Assembly: GCA_001940925.1 (NCBI GenBank)
Contig: MSGZ01000009.1
Span: forward strand, 200,266-264,265
Direction of reading: 5' to 3'
Source: Ruminococcus sp. Phil11
GTDB lineage: Bacteria > Bacillota > Clostridia > Oscillospirales > Ruminococcaceae
Length of the DNA: 64,000 bases
The notes under the pieces are model-generated. The model saw nothing but the letters and a program-made list of their open reading frames with translations. It was not told the origin of the DNA and did not search any database. How positions within the stretch are numbered: position 1 is the stretch's first letter; each line of letters begins with the position of its first letter. Position numbers and translations under genes: made by a program. Shown here piece by piece: positions 49,735 through 57,912 of the stretch.

Positions 49735-51796
49735 CTGCTGTCTCCTGCGCAAGTGCATCCAGATCGAGATCGCCGGAGAAGATCTTGGTATCCTTGCCGA
49801 GCGCATCCGGAATGATCGAGAAGGTATTGGAAATGCCGTCCTGTGCGTGCTTGAACGGGATCTTCGAGACAGAGGACAGCGATGCGACCGCACCGTGCGT
49901 ATCTCTGCCGTGCATCGGGTTTGCGCCGGGTGCCAGCGGAACGCCGTGCTTTCTGCCGTCCGGGGTATTGCCGGTCTTCTTGCCGTAGACAACATTCGAG
50001 GTGATCGTCAGGATACTCATGGTCGGGACGCCGCCGCGATAGGTGTGATGCTTGCGGATCTTGTCCATGAAGGATTTGACGATTTCGACGGCTATGCGGT
50101 CCACGCGGTCGTCGTCGTTGCCGTATTTCGGGAAATCGCCCTCGACCTCATAATCGACGACAATGCCGTTTTCGTCGCGGATGCATTTGACCTTCGCATA
50201 TTTGATCGCACTGAGCGAATCCGCCACGACGGATAGTCCCGCGATGCCGGTCGCAAAATACCGCTTGACGTCGCGGTCATGCAGTGCCATCTGCAGTTTT
50301 TCGTAGCTGTATTTATCGTGCATATAATGGATGATGTTCAGCGTATTGACATAGAGTCCGGCCAGCCATTCCATCATCTGGTCGTACTTGTCCATGACAT
50401 CGTCAAAGTCAAGATAATCGCCGGTGACCGGACGGTATTTCGGGCCGACCTGCACCTTCATGACCTCGTCCACGCCGCCGTTGATCGCATAAAGCAGACA
50501 CTTTGCGAGGTTTGCGCGGGCACCGAAGAACTGCATCTCCTTGCCCACGACCATTGACGAAACACAGCAGGCGATCGCGTAATCGTCGCCGTGGGTCACG
50601 CGCATCAGGTCATCGTTCTCATACTGGATCGACGAGGTCTTGATCGACATTTTTGCGCAGAAGCGCTTGAAATTCTGCGGCAGACGCACAGACCAGAGCA
50701 CGGTCATATTCGGCTCCGGTGCCGTGCCGAGATTGTTTAGTGTATTGAGATAGCGGTAGGAGTTCTTGGTGACCATGTGCTGTCCCTCGACGGATACGCC
50801 GCCGATCGACTCTGTGACCCATGTCGGGTCGCCGGAGAACAGCGCATTGTATTCCGGTGTGCGGGCGAACTTCACGAGCCGCAGCTTCATGATAAAGTGG
50901 TCGATCAGCTCCTGTGCCTGTTCTTCAGTCAGGACGCCGCGTTCCAGATCGCGCTGGATGAAGATGTCAAGGAAGGTCGAAGTCCGGCCGAGGCTCATTG
51001 CTGCGCCGTTCTGCTCCTTGACGGCAGCCAGATAGCCGAAATACAGCCACTGCACAGCCTCCTGCGCATTGGCGGCCGGCTTGGAGATATCGAAGCCGTA
51101 AATATTGCCGAGCTCCTTCAATTCGCCGAGTGCTCTGATCTGCTCCGAGAGTTCCTCGCGGAGCTGGATGTTTTCCGAGGTCATGCGCACAAAATGCGTT
51201 GCCTTCTGATGCTCCTTGTCCGCGATCAGCCAGTCCACGCCGTAGAGCGCGATTCTGCGGTAGTCGCCGATGATGCGGCCTCTGCCGTAGGCATCCGGCA
51301 GACCCGTCAGGATCGCGGATTTTCTTGCAAGGCGCATTTCCGGGGTATAGGCATCGAACACGCCCTGATTGTGGGTCTTGCGGTATTTTGTGAAGATCTC
51401 AACGACCTCCGGATCGACCTCATAGCCGTATTCGCGGCAGGCCTGCTGTGCCATGCGGATGCCGCCGAACGGCTGCAGTGCGCGCTTGAACGGCTTGTCC
51501 GTCTGGAAGCCGACGATCTTTTCGAGCGATTTGTCAAGATAGCCGGGGCCGTGCGAGGTGATCGTCGAGATGATCTTGGTGTCCATGTCGAGCACGCCGC
51601 CTGCCTCACGCTCCTGCTTTGCCAGCTCCATAACCTGATCCCAGAGCTTTTTTGTGGCCTCGGTCGGCCCTGTGAGGAAGCTTTCGTCGCCGTCGTAAGG
51701 GGTATAATTCTTGTGGATAAAGTCGCGGACATTGACCGAATCGCTCCATCGACCCGGCGTAAAGCCTTCCCACTCCGGTGCAAACTGCCTGAACAT
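49721..51796 (-). CDS. pflB: Pyruvate formate-lyase catalytic subunit without radical domain
   Basis: 691 residues from the ATG behind AAAGGATGATGGG; the family N-terminus WEGFTPGRW...VNVRDFI supports this start. Active-site cysteine pair Cys410-Cys411 ([17 protein letters not shown]), substrate segment [12 protein letters not shown] and [14 protein letters not shown] are present. Ordinary PflB is about 740-750 residues and ends in the RVSGYAVNF loop. This one stops after [21 protein letters not shown] plus a short acidic tail, exactly where the radical domain should begin. That domain is encoded separately downstream. The enzyme converts pyruvate and CoA to acetyl-CoA and formate in anaerobic fermentation. 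Confidence 0.92.
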   Translation of the reverse strand: MFRQFAPEWEGFTPGRWSDSVNVRDFIHKNYTPYDGDESFLTGPTEATKKLWDQVMELAKQEREAGGVLDMDTKIISTITSHGPGYLDKSLEKIVGFQTDKPFKRALQPFGGIRMAQQACREYGYEVDPEVVEIFTKYRKTHNQGVFDAYTPEMRLARKSAILTGLPDAYGRGRIIGDYRRIALYGVDWLIADKEHQKATHFVRMTSENIQLREELSEQIRALGELKELGNIYGFDISKPAANAQEAVQWLYFGYLAAVKEQNGAAMSLGRTSTFLDIFIQRDLERGVLTEEQAQELIDHFIMKLRLVKFARTPEYNALFSGDPTWVTESIGGVSVEGQHMVTKNSYRYLNTLNNLGTAPEPNMTVLWSVRLPQNFKRFCAKMSIKTSSIQYENDDLMRVTHGDDYAIACCVSSMVVGKEMQFFGARANLAKCLLYAINGGVDEVMKVQVGPKYRPVTGDYLDFDDVMDKYDQMMEWLAGLYVNTLNIIHYMHDKYSYEKLQMALHDRDVKRYFATGIAGLSVVADSLSAIKYAKVKCIRDENGIVVDYEVEGDFPKYGNDDDRVDRIAVEIVKSFMDKIRKHHTYRGGVPTMSILTITSNVVYGKKTGNTPDGRKHGVPLAPGANPMHGRDTHGAVASLSSVSKIPFKHAQDGISNTFSIIPDALGKDTKIFSGDLDLDALAQETADEQA

Positions 51797-51848
51797 CTGC
51801 CCATCATCCTTTCTGCGCATGGTTCCGGTTGATTTTTTGTTACGTTAT

Positions 51849-51877
51849 ATTATACCACATCCGTCCGGAAAATGCAA
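51849..51877 (-). promoter_or_regulatory. Promoter of the pfl operon
   Basis: TTGCAT, 17 bases, TATAAT on the minus strand, about 52 bases before the pflB start. Confidence 0.75.
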
Positions 51878-51930
51878 CCGCTCCGGCCGAAAATGCATGA
51901 GTATCACAAAAGCTGTCCGGTTCTGTCAAT

Positions 51931-52461
51931 TCAGGACTGCATACCTTTCACAACAAGGGCAAAATCCGCCAGAATGACGCAAATTGCTCCGATTGCCGCG
52001 AGGAACCAGCCGCGTGCTTTTCCGCGGCTGACGGCCTTTTTCAGCGGCGGGACGATGCATTTGGCGAAAATCAGCGTAAGCACGCCGAAAATCAGGCTGC
52101 TGACCAGCGAGATGCGGTTCTGCACGGAGAGCGGCCAGCCTTCATATGTCCAGTAGATCCGGTGAAAGACTGCTTCCAGCAGAAGCGCGCAGGCATATTC
52201 AAATGCGCTTGCGATCAGAACGCTCAGCACAAAGTAAAGCGCACTGTTTCTGATCTTATGCAGCACCAGATACAGCCCCCATGCGCCGAACCCGTAGATC
52301 GGGCAGAGTGTCAGGTGCAGCATCCCGCGGTTATAAAATACATGATATAACAAATATACGCAGATCACTTCGTAGATCCAGCCGCCGAAGGATGCGGCGA
52401 GAAATGCGAATACAACAAGTGCAAAGCCGCGCAGAAAGCGGTCCTTTTCCGGCCTGCTCAT
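51931..52461 (-). CDS. CmpB-like small membrane protein, second copy
   Basis: 176 residues, about five membrane helices. NRGMLHLTLCPIYGFGAWGLYL (near 45) is the PF06541 signature, also seen in the protein at 14844-15383. The C-terminal part has a further helix pair after a basic loop (KKAVSRGKARG). Its start overlaps the stop of the PARG-like gene (ATGA), so the two are translated together. The link between a membrane protein and an ADP-ribose hydrolase is unexplained. Confidence 0.75.
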   Translation of the reverse strand: MSRPEKDRFLRGFALVVFAFLAASFGGWIYEVICVYLLYHVFYNRGMLHLTLCPIYGFGAWGLYLVLHKIRNSALYFVLSVLIASAFEYACALLLEAVFHRIYWTYEGWPLSVQNRISLVSSLIFGVLTLIFAKCIVPPLKKAVSRGKARGWFLAAIGAICVILADFALVVKGMQS

Positions 52462-53264
52462 GACAGCATATCCGAAAAGACGGCGCGGAATGCGGTGTAG
52501 TTTCTGCCGGTCTCTGAGCCGTAGACCGCAAAGACGGCGTTGTCAAACAGTGTACCGGTGCCGTCCTCGGTCAGTGCCGTGCGGAATGCTTCTGCGACCG
52601 TTTTCGGATCGTTGCCGAAGGCACCGCAGCCCCATGCACCGAGGATCAGATCGCGGTAGCCGTATTTTGCGGCAATGCGCAGGATGATGCGGATCCTCCG
52701 CAGGAAGGTCTCCTTGATCGTTTGGGATGAGGCAAAAACCGCCGCGCCCCGTCTGTTCGGAGCCGGTGCGGTGATAACGCCGGCTGGGAACGGCTCTGCA
52801 AGCAGCGCAAGGTGATCGTCCCGGAATACGGCAACATTCTGTGAAAGCAGCATGTAGTCTGATTCCGTGCTGTTCAGATGTGAATTATTCCAGCGGTACA
52901 TCTCTGCGGCTTTCTCCGATTTGATCGAAGCGTAAAGCGTACTGCAGCGGCAGAGTGCCTCCTCCTGCGCATTGGCACCGAGCATGAAGCCGCCGCCTGC
53001 ATGATGTGCGTTCGCATAATTCATGACAAGCGGATTCCTGAACCGGCTTGCTGCGCCGAAGGACGATTCCGTCGTCACGCTGATGCTGCACATCCGTTCG
53101 CCGGGGGTAAGCGGTGCTTTCAGCAGAGCTTCTCCGTCTGCGGGCGTGATGACTGTTACATCCGAATAGTCATGCTCCGGCAGCAGAACGGTCTGTCCGT
53201 GTGCCTTATATTTCCGTTCCGCGGTGATGCGGATGCTTTCCTTTGCGATCTGGATATTGTTCAT
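52458..53264 (-). CDS. Microbial-type poly(ADP-ribose) glycohydrolase (TIGR02452 family)
   Basis: 268 residues. The PARG signature is clear: NYANAHHAGGGFMLGANAQEEALCRCSTLY, containing GGG-x5-QEE (near 90-105) where the catalytic glutamates sit. A macro-domain-like strand, DLILGAWGCGAFGNDP, lies near 210. Members cleave ADP-ribose polymers or protein-linked ADP-ribose, sometimes in phage or toxin defence. No ADP-ribosyltransferase is seen nearby. Translation is coupled to the downstream CmpB-like membrane protein. Confidence 0.88.
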   Translation of the reverse strand: MNNIQIAKESIRITAERKYKAHGQTVLLPEHDYSDVTVITPADGEALLKAPLTPGERMCSISVTTESSFGAASRFRNPLVMNYANAHHAGGGFMLGANAQEEALCRCSTLYASIKSEKAAEMYRWNNSHLNSTESDYMLLSQNVAVFRDDHLALLAEPFPAGVITAPAPNRRGAAVFASSQTIKETFLRRIRIILRIAAKYGYRDLILGAWGCGAFGNDPKTVAEAFRTALTEDGTGTLFDNAVFAVYGSETGRNYTAFRAVFSDMLS

Positions 53265-53281
53265 GCAAAAACCTCCTTTGC

Positions 53282-53309
53282 AAAAAGGAGCCGCAGTCAG
53301 CAGCTCCTT
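53282..53309 (-). terminator. Terminator after the small membrane protein gene
   Basis: A seven-pair stem (AAGGAGC / GCTCCTT) followed on the minus strand by TTTTTG, directly past the stop at 53316 and before the PARG gene. Confidence 0.7.
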
Positions 53310-53315
53310 CTCCGG

Positions 53316-53552
53316 TTATTTTCGATTTCTGAGTGCTGCTTCCAGCTTCATCATCAGCGGACGGATGACCGTATACGTGAACAGGCTCACGATAAAGTAG
53401 TCTCCGATCAGGATCAGGATGCGGAGCGGAAGTGAATGCACAACTCTCCGCAGCAGCAGATAGATCGTCAGAAACAGAACGAGAAAAAGGATCAGCTGGA
53501 TCACAGAGGACAGCTTGGCTGTGCCGTCCTGCTGTGGGAGCTTGAATGCCAT
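53316..53552 (-). CDS. Small membrane protein
   Basis: 78 residues with two predicted helices (about 14-34 and 44-62) and a basic C-terminus (EAALRNRK). It lies 12 bases after the SGNH-hydrolase gene. No family recognised. As the last gene of the MBOAT-SGNH transcript it may be an accessory to surface-polymer acylation, which is only context-based. Confidence 0.6.
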   Translation of the reverse strand: MAFKLPQQDGTAKLSSVIQLILFLVLFLTIYLLLRRVVHSLPLRILILIGDYFIVSLFTYTVIRPLMMKLEAALRNRK

Positions 53553-53564
53553 TGTTGAACCTCC

Positions 53565-54572
53565 TTATACCGGGATCGTGTGGCTCCGCAGCCAGTCCGC
53601 CCATGTCAGATAATGCTTGGCGTAAGGGTGCGTGCCGTCGCTGGTCAGCTCCGCTTTCAGGCTGCCGGTGTCGTCATCAAAGAGCGGGTTGACGTCCAGA
53701 TAAAAGATCTTCTGATTGTCCGCCAAAAGTGCAAGTTCCTCGTTGAAACTGTTGATCGCGGGATTGTTGACGACCTTGTCCGTTGAGGAACGGCTGTATG
53801 CAACATGCAGATTCGCTTCGAGAATGATGATCGCGTTCGGCTGTGCCTGCCGGACACGGTCGATCAGCTCACGGTAATGCGTCATCGTTGCATTCAGGTC
53901 ATTTCCGATCTCATTGATGCCGAGCATGATGTAGACCTTGCCGTACTGCTTGGCAGCGAGTACCTGCGCGAGCGACTGTCCCTTTGTGCCGGGCACCTCG
54001 CTCGTGGAATTGTTGATCTTATACGTGCTCAGACCGACAGTCGCGAAGTAGGTCGCACCGTCGATCGGTGCATAATCTGCCATGCCGACAGTTCGCGAGT
54101 CGCCGATAAACAGCGCATCCTTGAAATAATCATCGGATGCAGGGGCGGGAGCCGGTGCTTCCGTTTGCGGAACGGCAGTCTCAGCAGGTGCCGCTGTTGT
54201 TTCCGAAGCTGCTGCTTCAGGTGCTGTCGGAACAGTTTGTTCAGCGGTCGTGACAGAAGCGGCGGCCTCGGCTTCCGTTGCAATCGGCTCCGGTACCGTT
54301 TCCGTTTCCTCATCAATATGCGGTTCAATCGGAACGATCGCAGTTTCCTCGGTGCCGTAAGTGATTTCTGTAAAAATCGGCAGAGCTTCTGATTCCGCTG
54401 GCGGTGCAGTAGTTTCGGCCGGTTCCGGAATCTCCGCAACAGGTGAGGGATCCTGCTGTGCCGTGACAGGCTCATCCGATTTCCAGACAAAGAGCTTGCC
54501 GGTCAGCAGAAAGACGCCGGTCAGAGCGATCGCCAGAGCGGAACGCTGCTGCTGTGTCCATTTCTTTTTCAT
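53565..54572 (-). CDS. Membrane-anchored SGNH/GDSL-like hydrolase
   Basis: 335 residues. One N-terminal membrane helix (about 11-29), a long Pro/Glu/Thr/Ala-rich spacer (about 35-150), then an SGNH domain: block I ALFIGDSRTVGM (nucleophile Ser), block III-like MLGINEIGNDL, and block V SDGTHPYAKHY with the catalytic Asp-His. It faces outward. The MBOAT acyltransferase gene lies 15 bases upstream in the same operon. Together they resemble systems that O-acetylate cell-wall polymers or exopolysaccharides, where the MBOAT carries acyl groups across the membrane and the SGNH protein places or removes them. Confidence 0.87.
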   Translation of the reverse strand: MKKKWTQQQRSALAIALTGVFLLTGKLFVWKSDEPVTAQQDPSPVAEIPEPAETTAPPAESEALPIFTEITYGTEETAIVPIEPHIDEETETVPEPIATEAEAAASVTTAEQTVPTAPEAAASETTAAPAETAVPQTEAPAPAPASDDYFKDALFIGDSRTVGMADYAPIDGATYFATVGLSTYKINNSTSEVPGTKGQSLAQVLAAKQYGKVYIMLGINEIGNDLNATMTHYRELIDRVRQAQPNAIIILEANLHVAYSRSSTDKVVNNPAINSFNEELALLADNQKIFYLDVNPLFDDDTGSLKAELTSDGTHPYAKHYLTWADWLRSHTIPV

Positions 54573-54587
54573 GATGCAGCCCTCCTA

Positions 54588-56141
54588 TCAGAAGCGGAAA
54601 TACAGGAACGGATCGTTCATGCCGCGGTAAATGCAGTATACGGACAGTCCGAATACGAGCAGCAGCTCGGGAATCCAGAATACCTGCCCGAAGCGTGCCT
54701 TTGTCCTTTTCGGCAGATTGATATAGAAATACTCTCTTGCCAGAACCGGGATAATCAGCAGGATCAGCCACCACTTTTTCAGCGAGAAGGTCAGGATCAC
54801 GAGAAGCAGCGTTTCCGCGATCCAGAAGAACTGACAGAGCTGCGACTTCTGACGGTTCTGCATTGCTTTGTAGATATTCTCCGGCAGTGCCGTGCAGAAG
54901 ATCAGGCCGAGAATGAGCCATTTGCCGTATATGCCGAAATATTTGATATAGTCGGTCGGCATGAGCGCGGGCTCGCCGAAGCCCCAGAGCTTGGAGAAGT
55001 AAATGCCGAGCTGCTTCAGGTCCGTGATCGCGAACAGCAGCCACGACATCGGAATCCAGAACAGCATGTACAGATGACCGATTCCCTTATGCTTGTCCAG
55101 AAATGTACCGTACCATGTTTTTTCTGCACTGAGCAGACAGAACAGCAGCATCCCCCAGAGGATGAAGTTCCAGTCCGCGCCGTGCCAGAAGCCGGTCAGC
55201 GTCCAGACGACCAGCATGTTGATGTACATGCGCTTTTTGCCCTTGCGGTTTCCGCCGAGCGGGATGTAAACATATTCGCGGAACCATGTGCCGAGGGTCA
55301 TGTGCCAGCGCCGCCAGAATTCTGTCATCGTGACGGAGAGATACGGATGATTGAAGTTCTGCGGGAAGTGGAACCCAAGCATTTTGCCCATTCCGATCGC
55401 CATTTGCGAGTAACCGGAAAAATCAAAGTAGAGCTGCATACTGTATGCGAAAATGCCGAGCCATGCTGCCTTGCCGGAGATCGCATCGTAGCCGACATTC
55501 TGCAGGTCGCTCCACAGACCGCCGAGACGGTTTGCGAGCAGCACCTTTTTTCCGAGGCCGATCAGGAAGATCTGTACGCCCTCGATGAACTCATCCGTGC
55601 GGACGGTTCTGTCATGCAGTTCCTTCTGCACATCGGCAAAGCGGACGATCGGGCCGGCAATCAGCTGCGGGAACAGCAGAATATAGGTGCCGAGGTCGAT
55701 CAGGTTGTATTCGACCCGGACCTGTCTGCGGTATACGTCGATCAGATAGGAAGCGATCTGGAATGTGAAGAAGCTGATGCCGAGCGGCAAAACCAGATTC
55801 GTCAGCGGCAGATTCACGCCGGGCAGATGATTCAGGTTTCGGATAAAGAAATCGGTATACTTGAACACGAACAGATTGCCGAAATCCCATACAAGGCCGA
55901 GCGTCAGCCATAGCTTCTGATGACCGTCGTTCCGTCCGATGAACATGCCGGCGATCCAGTTGATGACAACAGACAGCAAAATCAGATAAAGATAGGCAGG
56001 TGTTTCGATTGCGCCGTAAGCGTAAAACACGATACTGAAAAAGAGCAGAACAAGATTTTTCGTGCTCTTTCTGGCCAGCATATAGACAATCAGGCAAAAC
56101 GGCAGAAACCAGAATAAGAATGCAAAGCTGCTGAATACCAT
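54588..56141 (-). CDS. MBOAT-family membrane O-acyltransferase (AlgI/DltB-like)
   Basis: 517 residues with about eleven membrane helices. Family segments: LPLGISFFTFQIASYLIDVYR, LFPQLIAGPIVRF, YFDFSGYSQMAIGMGKMLGF, FWRRWHMTLGTWFREYVYIPLGGNR, and the conserved histidine in LTGFWHGADWNF (near 320). Such proteins transfer acetyl or other acyl groups from cytosolic donors to extracellular glycans. The AlgI-type pairing with the downstream SGNH protein suggests polysaccharide or peptidoglycan acetylation; no dlt genes are present, which argues against D-alanylation. Confidence 0.92.
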   Translation of the reverse strand: MVFSSFAFLFWFLPFCLIVYMLARKSTKNLVLLFFSIVFYAYGAIETPAYLYLILLSVVINWIAGMFIGRNDGHQKLWLTLGLVWDFGNLFVFKYTDFFIRNLNHLPGVNLPLTNLVLPLGISFFTFQIASYLIDVYRRQVRVEYNLIDLGTYILLFPQLIAGPIVRFADVQKELHDRTVRTDEFIEGVQIFLIGLGKKVLLANRLGGLWSDLQNVGYDAISGKAAWLGIFAYSMQLYFDFSGYSQMAIGMGKMLGFHFPQNFNHPYLSVTMTEFWRRWHMTLGTWFREYVYIPLGGNRKGKKRMYINMLVVWTLTGFWHGADWNFILWGMLLFCLLSAEKTWYGTFLDKHKGIGHLYMLFWIPMSWLLFAITDLKQLGIYFSKLWGFGEPALMPTDYIKYFGIYGKWLILGLIFCTALPENIYKAMQNRQKSQLCQFFWIAETLLLVILTFSLKKWWLILLIIPVLAREYFYINLPKRTKARFGQVFWIPELLLVFGLSVYCIYRGMNDPFLYFRF

Positions 56142-56175
56142 ATATATGGTCTCCTGTTCCAGTAAAATGTAACGG

Positions 56176-57291
56176 TCAATCGCTGAAATCGCGGTCGATG
56201 TTGATGAAGAACTGATAGTCCGGGAAGCGTTCGGTCAGCTCCCGCCGGATCTCGTCGGTGATGGTGTCAGTGTCCTCCGTGTCGTAATCAAGCATGATGT
56301 CAAAGGAGACGGCGCGCACGGCTTCTTCTGCATAGAACCCGTGCATCTGCAGGATCTCCGGATACTGGCTGACGATGTTCCGGACAGCCTCCCGGATCTG
56401 CTGGGCAGTCTCGCTGTGCGTATTAGCAGCGTAGATGCCGATCGTCAGCAGAACGCCGAATTCCTGATAGATCTGCGGGACGATCGAGCGGGAAAGCGCG
56501 TCGATCTCCCTTGCGGTCATGTGGTCGTCGATCTCGATGTGCACAGTGCCGAAATATTTGTCGGGGCCGTAATTGTGCAGGATCAGATCGTATGCGCCGC
56601 GGACATTCGGATTCTCACAGATCCTCCGGCGGATCTGCGCCGTGAGGGCGTCGTCCGCGCGGATGCCGATGATGTGATTCATCGTTTCGCGGATAATATC
56701 ATAACCTGCCTTCAGAATAAAGCATGATATGACAATGCCGAGCAGCCCTTCAAGATTCTTGCCCGCTGTCATGCTGACGGCTGCGGAGATCAGCGTCGCC
56801 GCGCCGATGACGGCATCGAACAGTGCGTCCGTGCCGGATGCCGTCAGGGATGCTGAGTTGAGCGCATCGCCCTTTTTTTTATAGTATCGCCCGAGCACGA
56901 TCTTGGCTGCGATGCCCGCTGCCAGGATCAGCAGCGAGACGGATGAATACGCCGGCTTCACCGGATGAAACAGCTTTTCTGCCGATTCCTTCAGTGAGGT
57001 GATACCGGCGACAAAGATCATCACCGCGATCAGGGATGCGGATATGTACTCAATGCGGCCGTGCCCGTATGGATGCTTGCGGTCGGCTGCCTTTCCTGCA
57101 AGCTTCGCGCCGATGATCGTGATCAGCGAGGACAGCGCGTCACTCAGGTTGTTGACCGCGTCCAGAACAACAGCGATCGAATGCGCATGCAGACCGACTG
57201 CCGCCTTGCAGATCACCAGCATCAGATTGACGCCGATGCCGCGGTAACTGACCCGGACGATCGACTCCGCCCGGCTGGATTCCTGCTGCAT
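56176..57291 (-). CDS. Cation diffusion facilitator transporter
   Basis: 371 residues from the ATG behind ACGGAGGAG; an upstream ATG at 57351 has no ribosome site and lies at the transcription start. Six membrane helices with metal-site residues in AVNNLSDALSSL and the signature KHPYGHGRIEY (near 70). A helix carries SGTDALFDAV. A long cytoplasmic domain (about 205-371) includes a ferredoxin-like CDF dimerisation part (HNYGPDKYFGTVHIEID) and an extra region. It exports divalent metal such as zinc, manganese or iron in exchange for protons. A seven-pair hairpin (57310-57328) lies in the short leader. Confidence 0.9.
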   Translation of the reverse strand: MQQESSRAESIVRVSYRGIGVNLMLVICKAAVGLHAHSIAVVLDAVNNLSDALSSLITIIGAKLAGKAADRKHPYGHGRIEYISASLIAVMIFVAGITSLKESAEKLFHPVKPAYSSVSLLILAAGIAAKIVLGRYYKKKGDALNSASLTASGTDALFDAVIGAATLISAAVSMTAGKNLEGLLGIVISCFILKAGYDIIRETMNHIIGIRADDALTAQIRRRICENPNVRGAYDLILHNYGPDKYFGTVHIEIDDHMTAREIDALSRSIVPQIYQEFGVLLTIGIYAANTHSETAQQIREAVRNIVSQYPEILQMHGFYAEEAVRAVSFDIMLDYDTEDTDTITDEIRRELTERFPDYQFFINIDRDFSD

Positions 57292-57356
57292 GATCTCCTC
57301 CGTAAACAGGATCCGGAGAACCCGGATCATCATTTTTGCATACAAAATCAACTTAC

Positions 57357-57385
57357 ATTATATCATACGTGGCCTGAAATGTCAA
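57357..57385 (-). promoter_or_regulatory. Promoter of the cation diffusion facilitator gene
   Basis: TTGACA, 17 bases, TATAAT on the minus strand. A GATCCGG / CCGGATC hairpin lies between it and the ribosome site and could be an operator or leader structure. Confidence 0.8.
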
Positions 57386-57466
57386 GAAATACGCCGGATT
57401 CCGATGCCGAAAAACAGAATCTGTGAAAAAAACCTCTTTTGTGCATATTTTTGTTGCGAAAAATGC

Positions 57467-57495
57467 TTGTCATTTTCGCTTTTATGTGCTATAAT
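57467..57495 (+). promoter_or_regulatory. Promoter of the scaffoldin operon
   Basis: TTGTCA, 17 bases, extended -10 TGCTATAAT. It predicts a leader of about 405 bases before scaA, containing several hairpins (for example TGTGCAT / ATGCACA at 57767-57785) and two small ORFs. I recognise no known riboswitch in it. Confidence 0.75.
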
Positions 57496-57619
57496 GTAAG
57501 CTAGCGGAGTTGTATTCGGCGTTTATGCGGAATCCGTGCCGTCCGTACCGGTATCGGCAGTGTATCTTATGGATACAGGCTGTGGTATCATCTTATCAGA
57601 AAAGGAGGAGGGTATACGG

Positions 57620-57697
57620 ATGCAGGGTGCGTGCATATCGGGCAGATTTTGCCTGATGCTGTCCTTTGAGAGGGGATATCGTCAGAATGGCTGCTGA
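57620..57697 (+). CDS. Leader ORF 1 of the scaffoldin operon (25 residues)
   Basis: The ATG stands eight bases after a very strong ribosome site, AAAGGAGGAGGG (57601-57612), the best in this region. The peptide has three cysteines (MQGACISGRFCLML... to NGC). Its stop overlaps the start of leader ORF 2 as TGATG. It may act as a leader peptide; no homology is recognised. Confidence 0.5.
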   Translation: MQGACISGRFCLMLSFERGYRQNGC

Positions 57698-57912
57698 TGC
57701 CGCGGGGAGCATCGCTGACTGAAAGCAGAATCTCGGTACGTTCTGTAAATTCGGCGGATACAGCGGTGTGCATTTACCATGCACATCAACTGCAATTTTC
57801 AACACCGGTTATGCCGCTGGTAAAAAGCCGGTATGAGAAAGAAAAACATAAAGTGTTTGTTCCGGACTGCGGCGGCCCGGCATACAAACCGGAAAGGATT
57901 CAGTTGTCATGA
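57697..57912 (+). CDS. Leader ORF 2 of the scaffoldin operon (71 residues)
   Basis: It starts inside the TGATG overlap with leader ORF 1 and ends inside an ATGA overlap with scaA, so ribosomes could pass from one to the next without release. No signal peptide or recognised domain; a basic, Lys-rich middle (SRYEKEKHKV) is followed by VPDCGGPAYKPERI. Composition is less protein-like than the scaffoldins, so it may be a translated regulatory leader rather than a functional protein. Confidence 0.4.
   Translation: MPRGASLTESRISVRSVNSADTAVCIYHAHQLQFSTPVMPLVKSRYEKEKHKVFVPDCGGPAYKPERIQLS

Noticed and set aside
57496..57908. Known riboswitch (c-di-GMP-I, cobalamin or similar) in the scaA leader
   Set aside because: The leader is structured, but I could not match the conserved GGCAAAC...GCAAAGCC or B12-box patterns.
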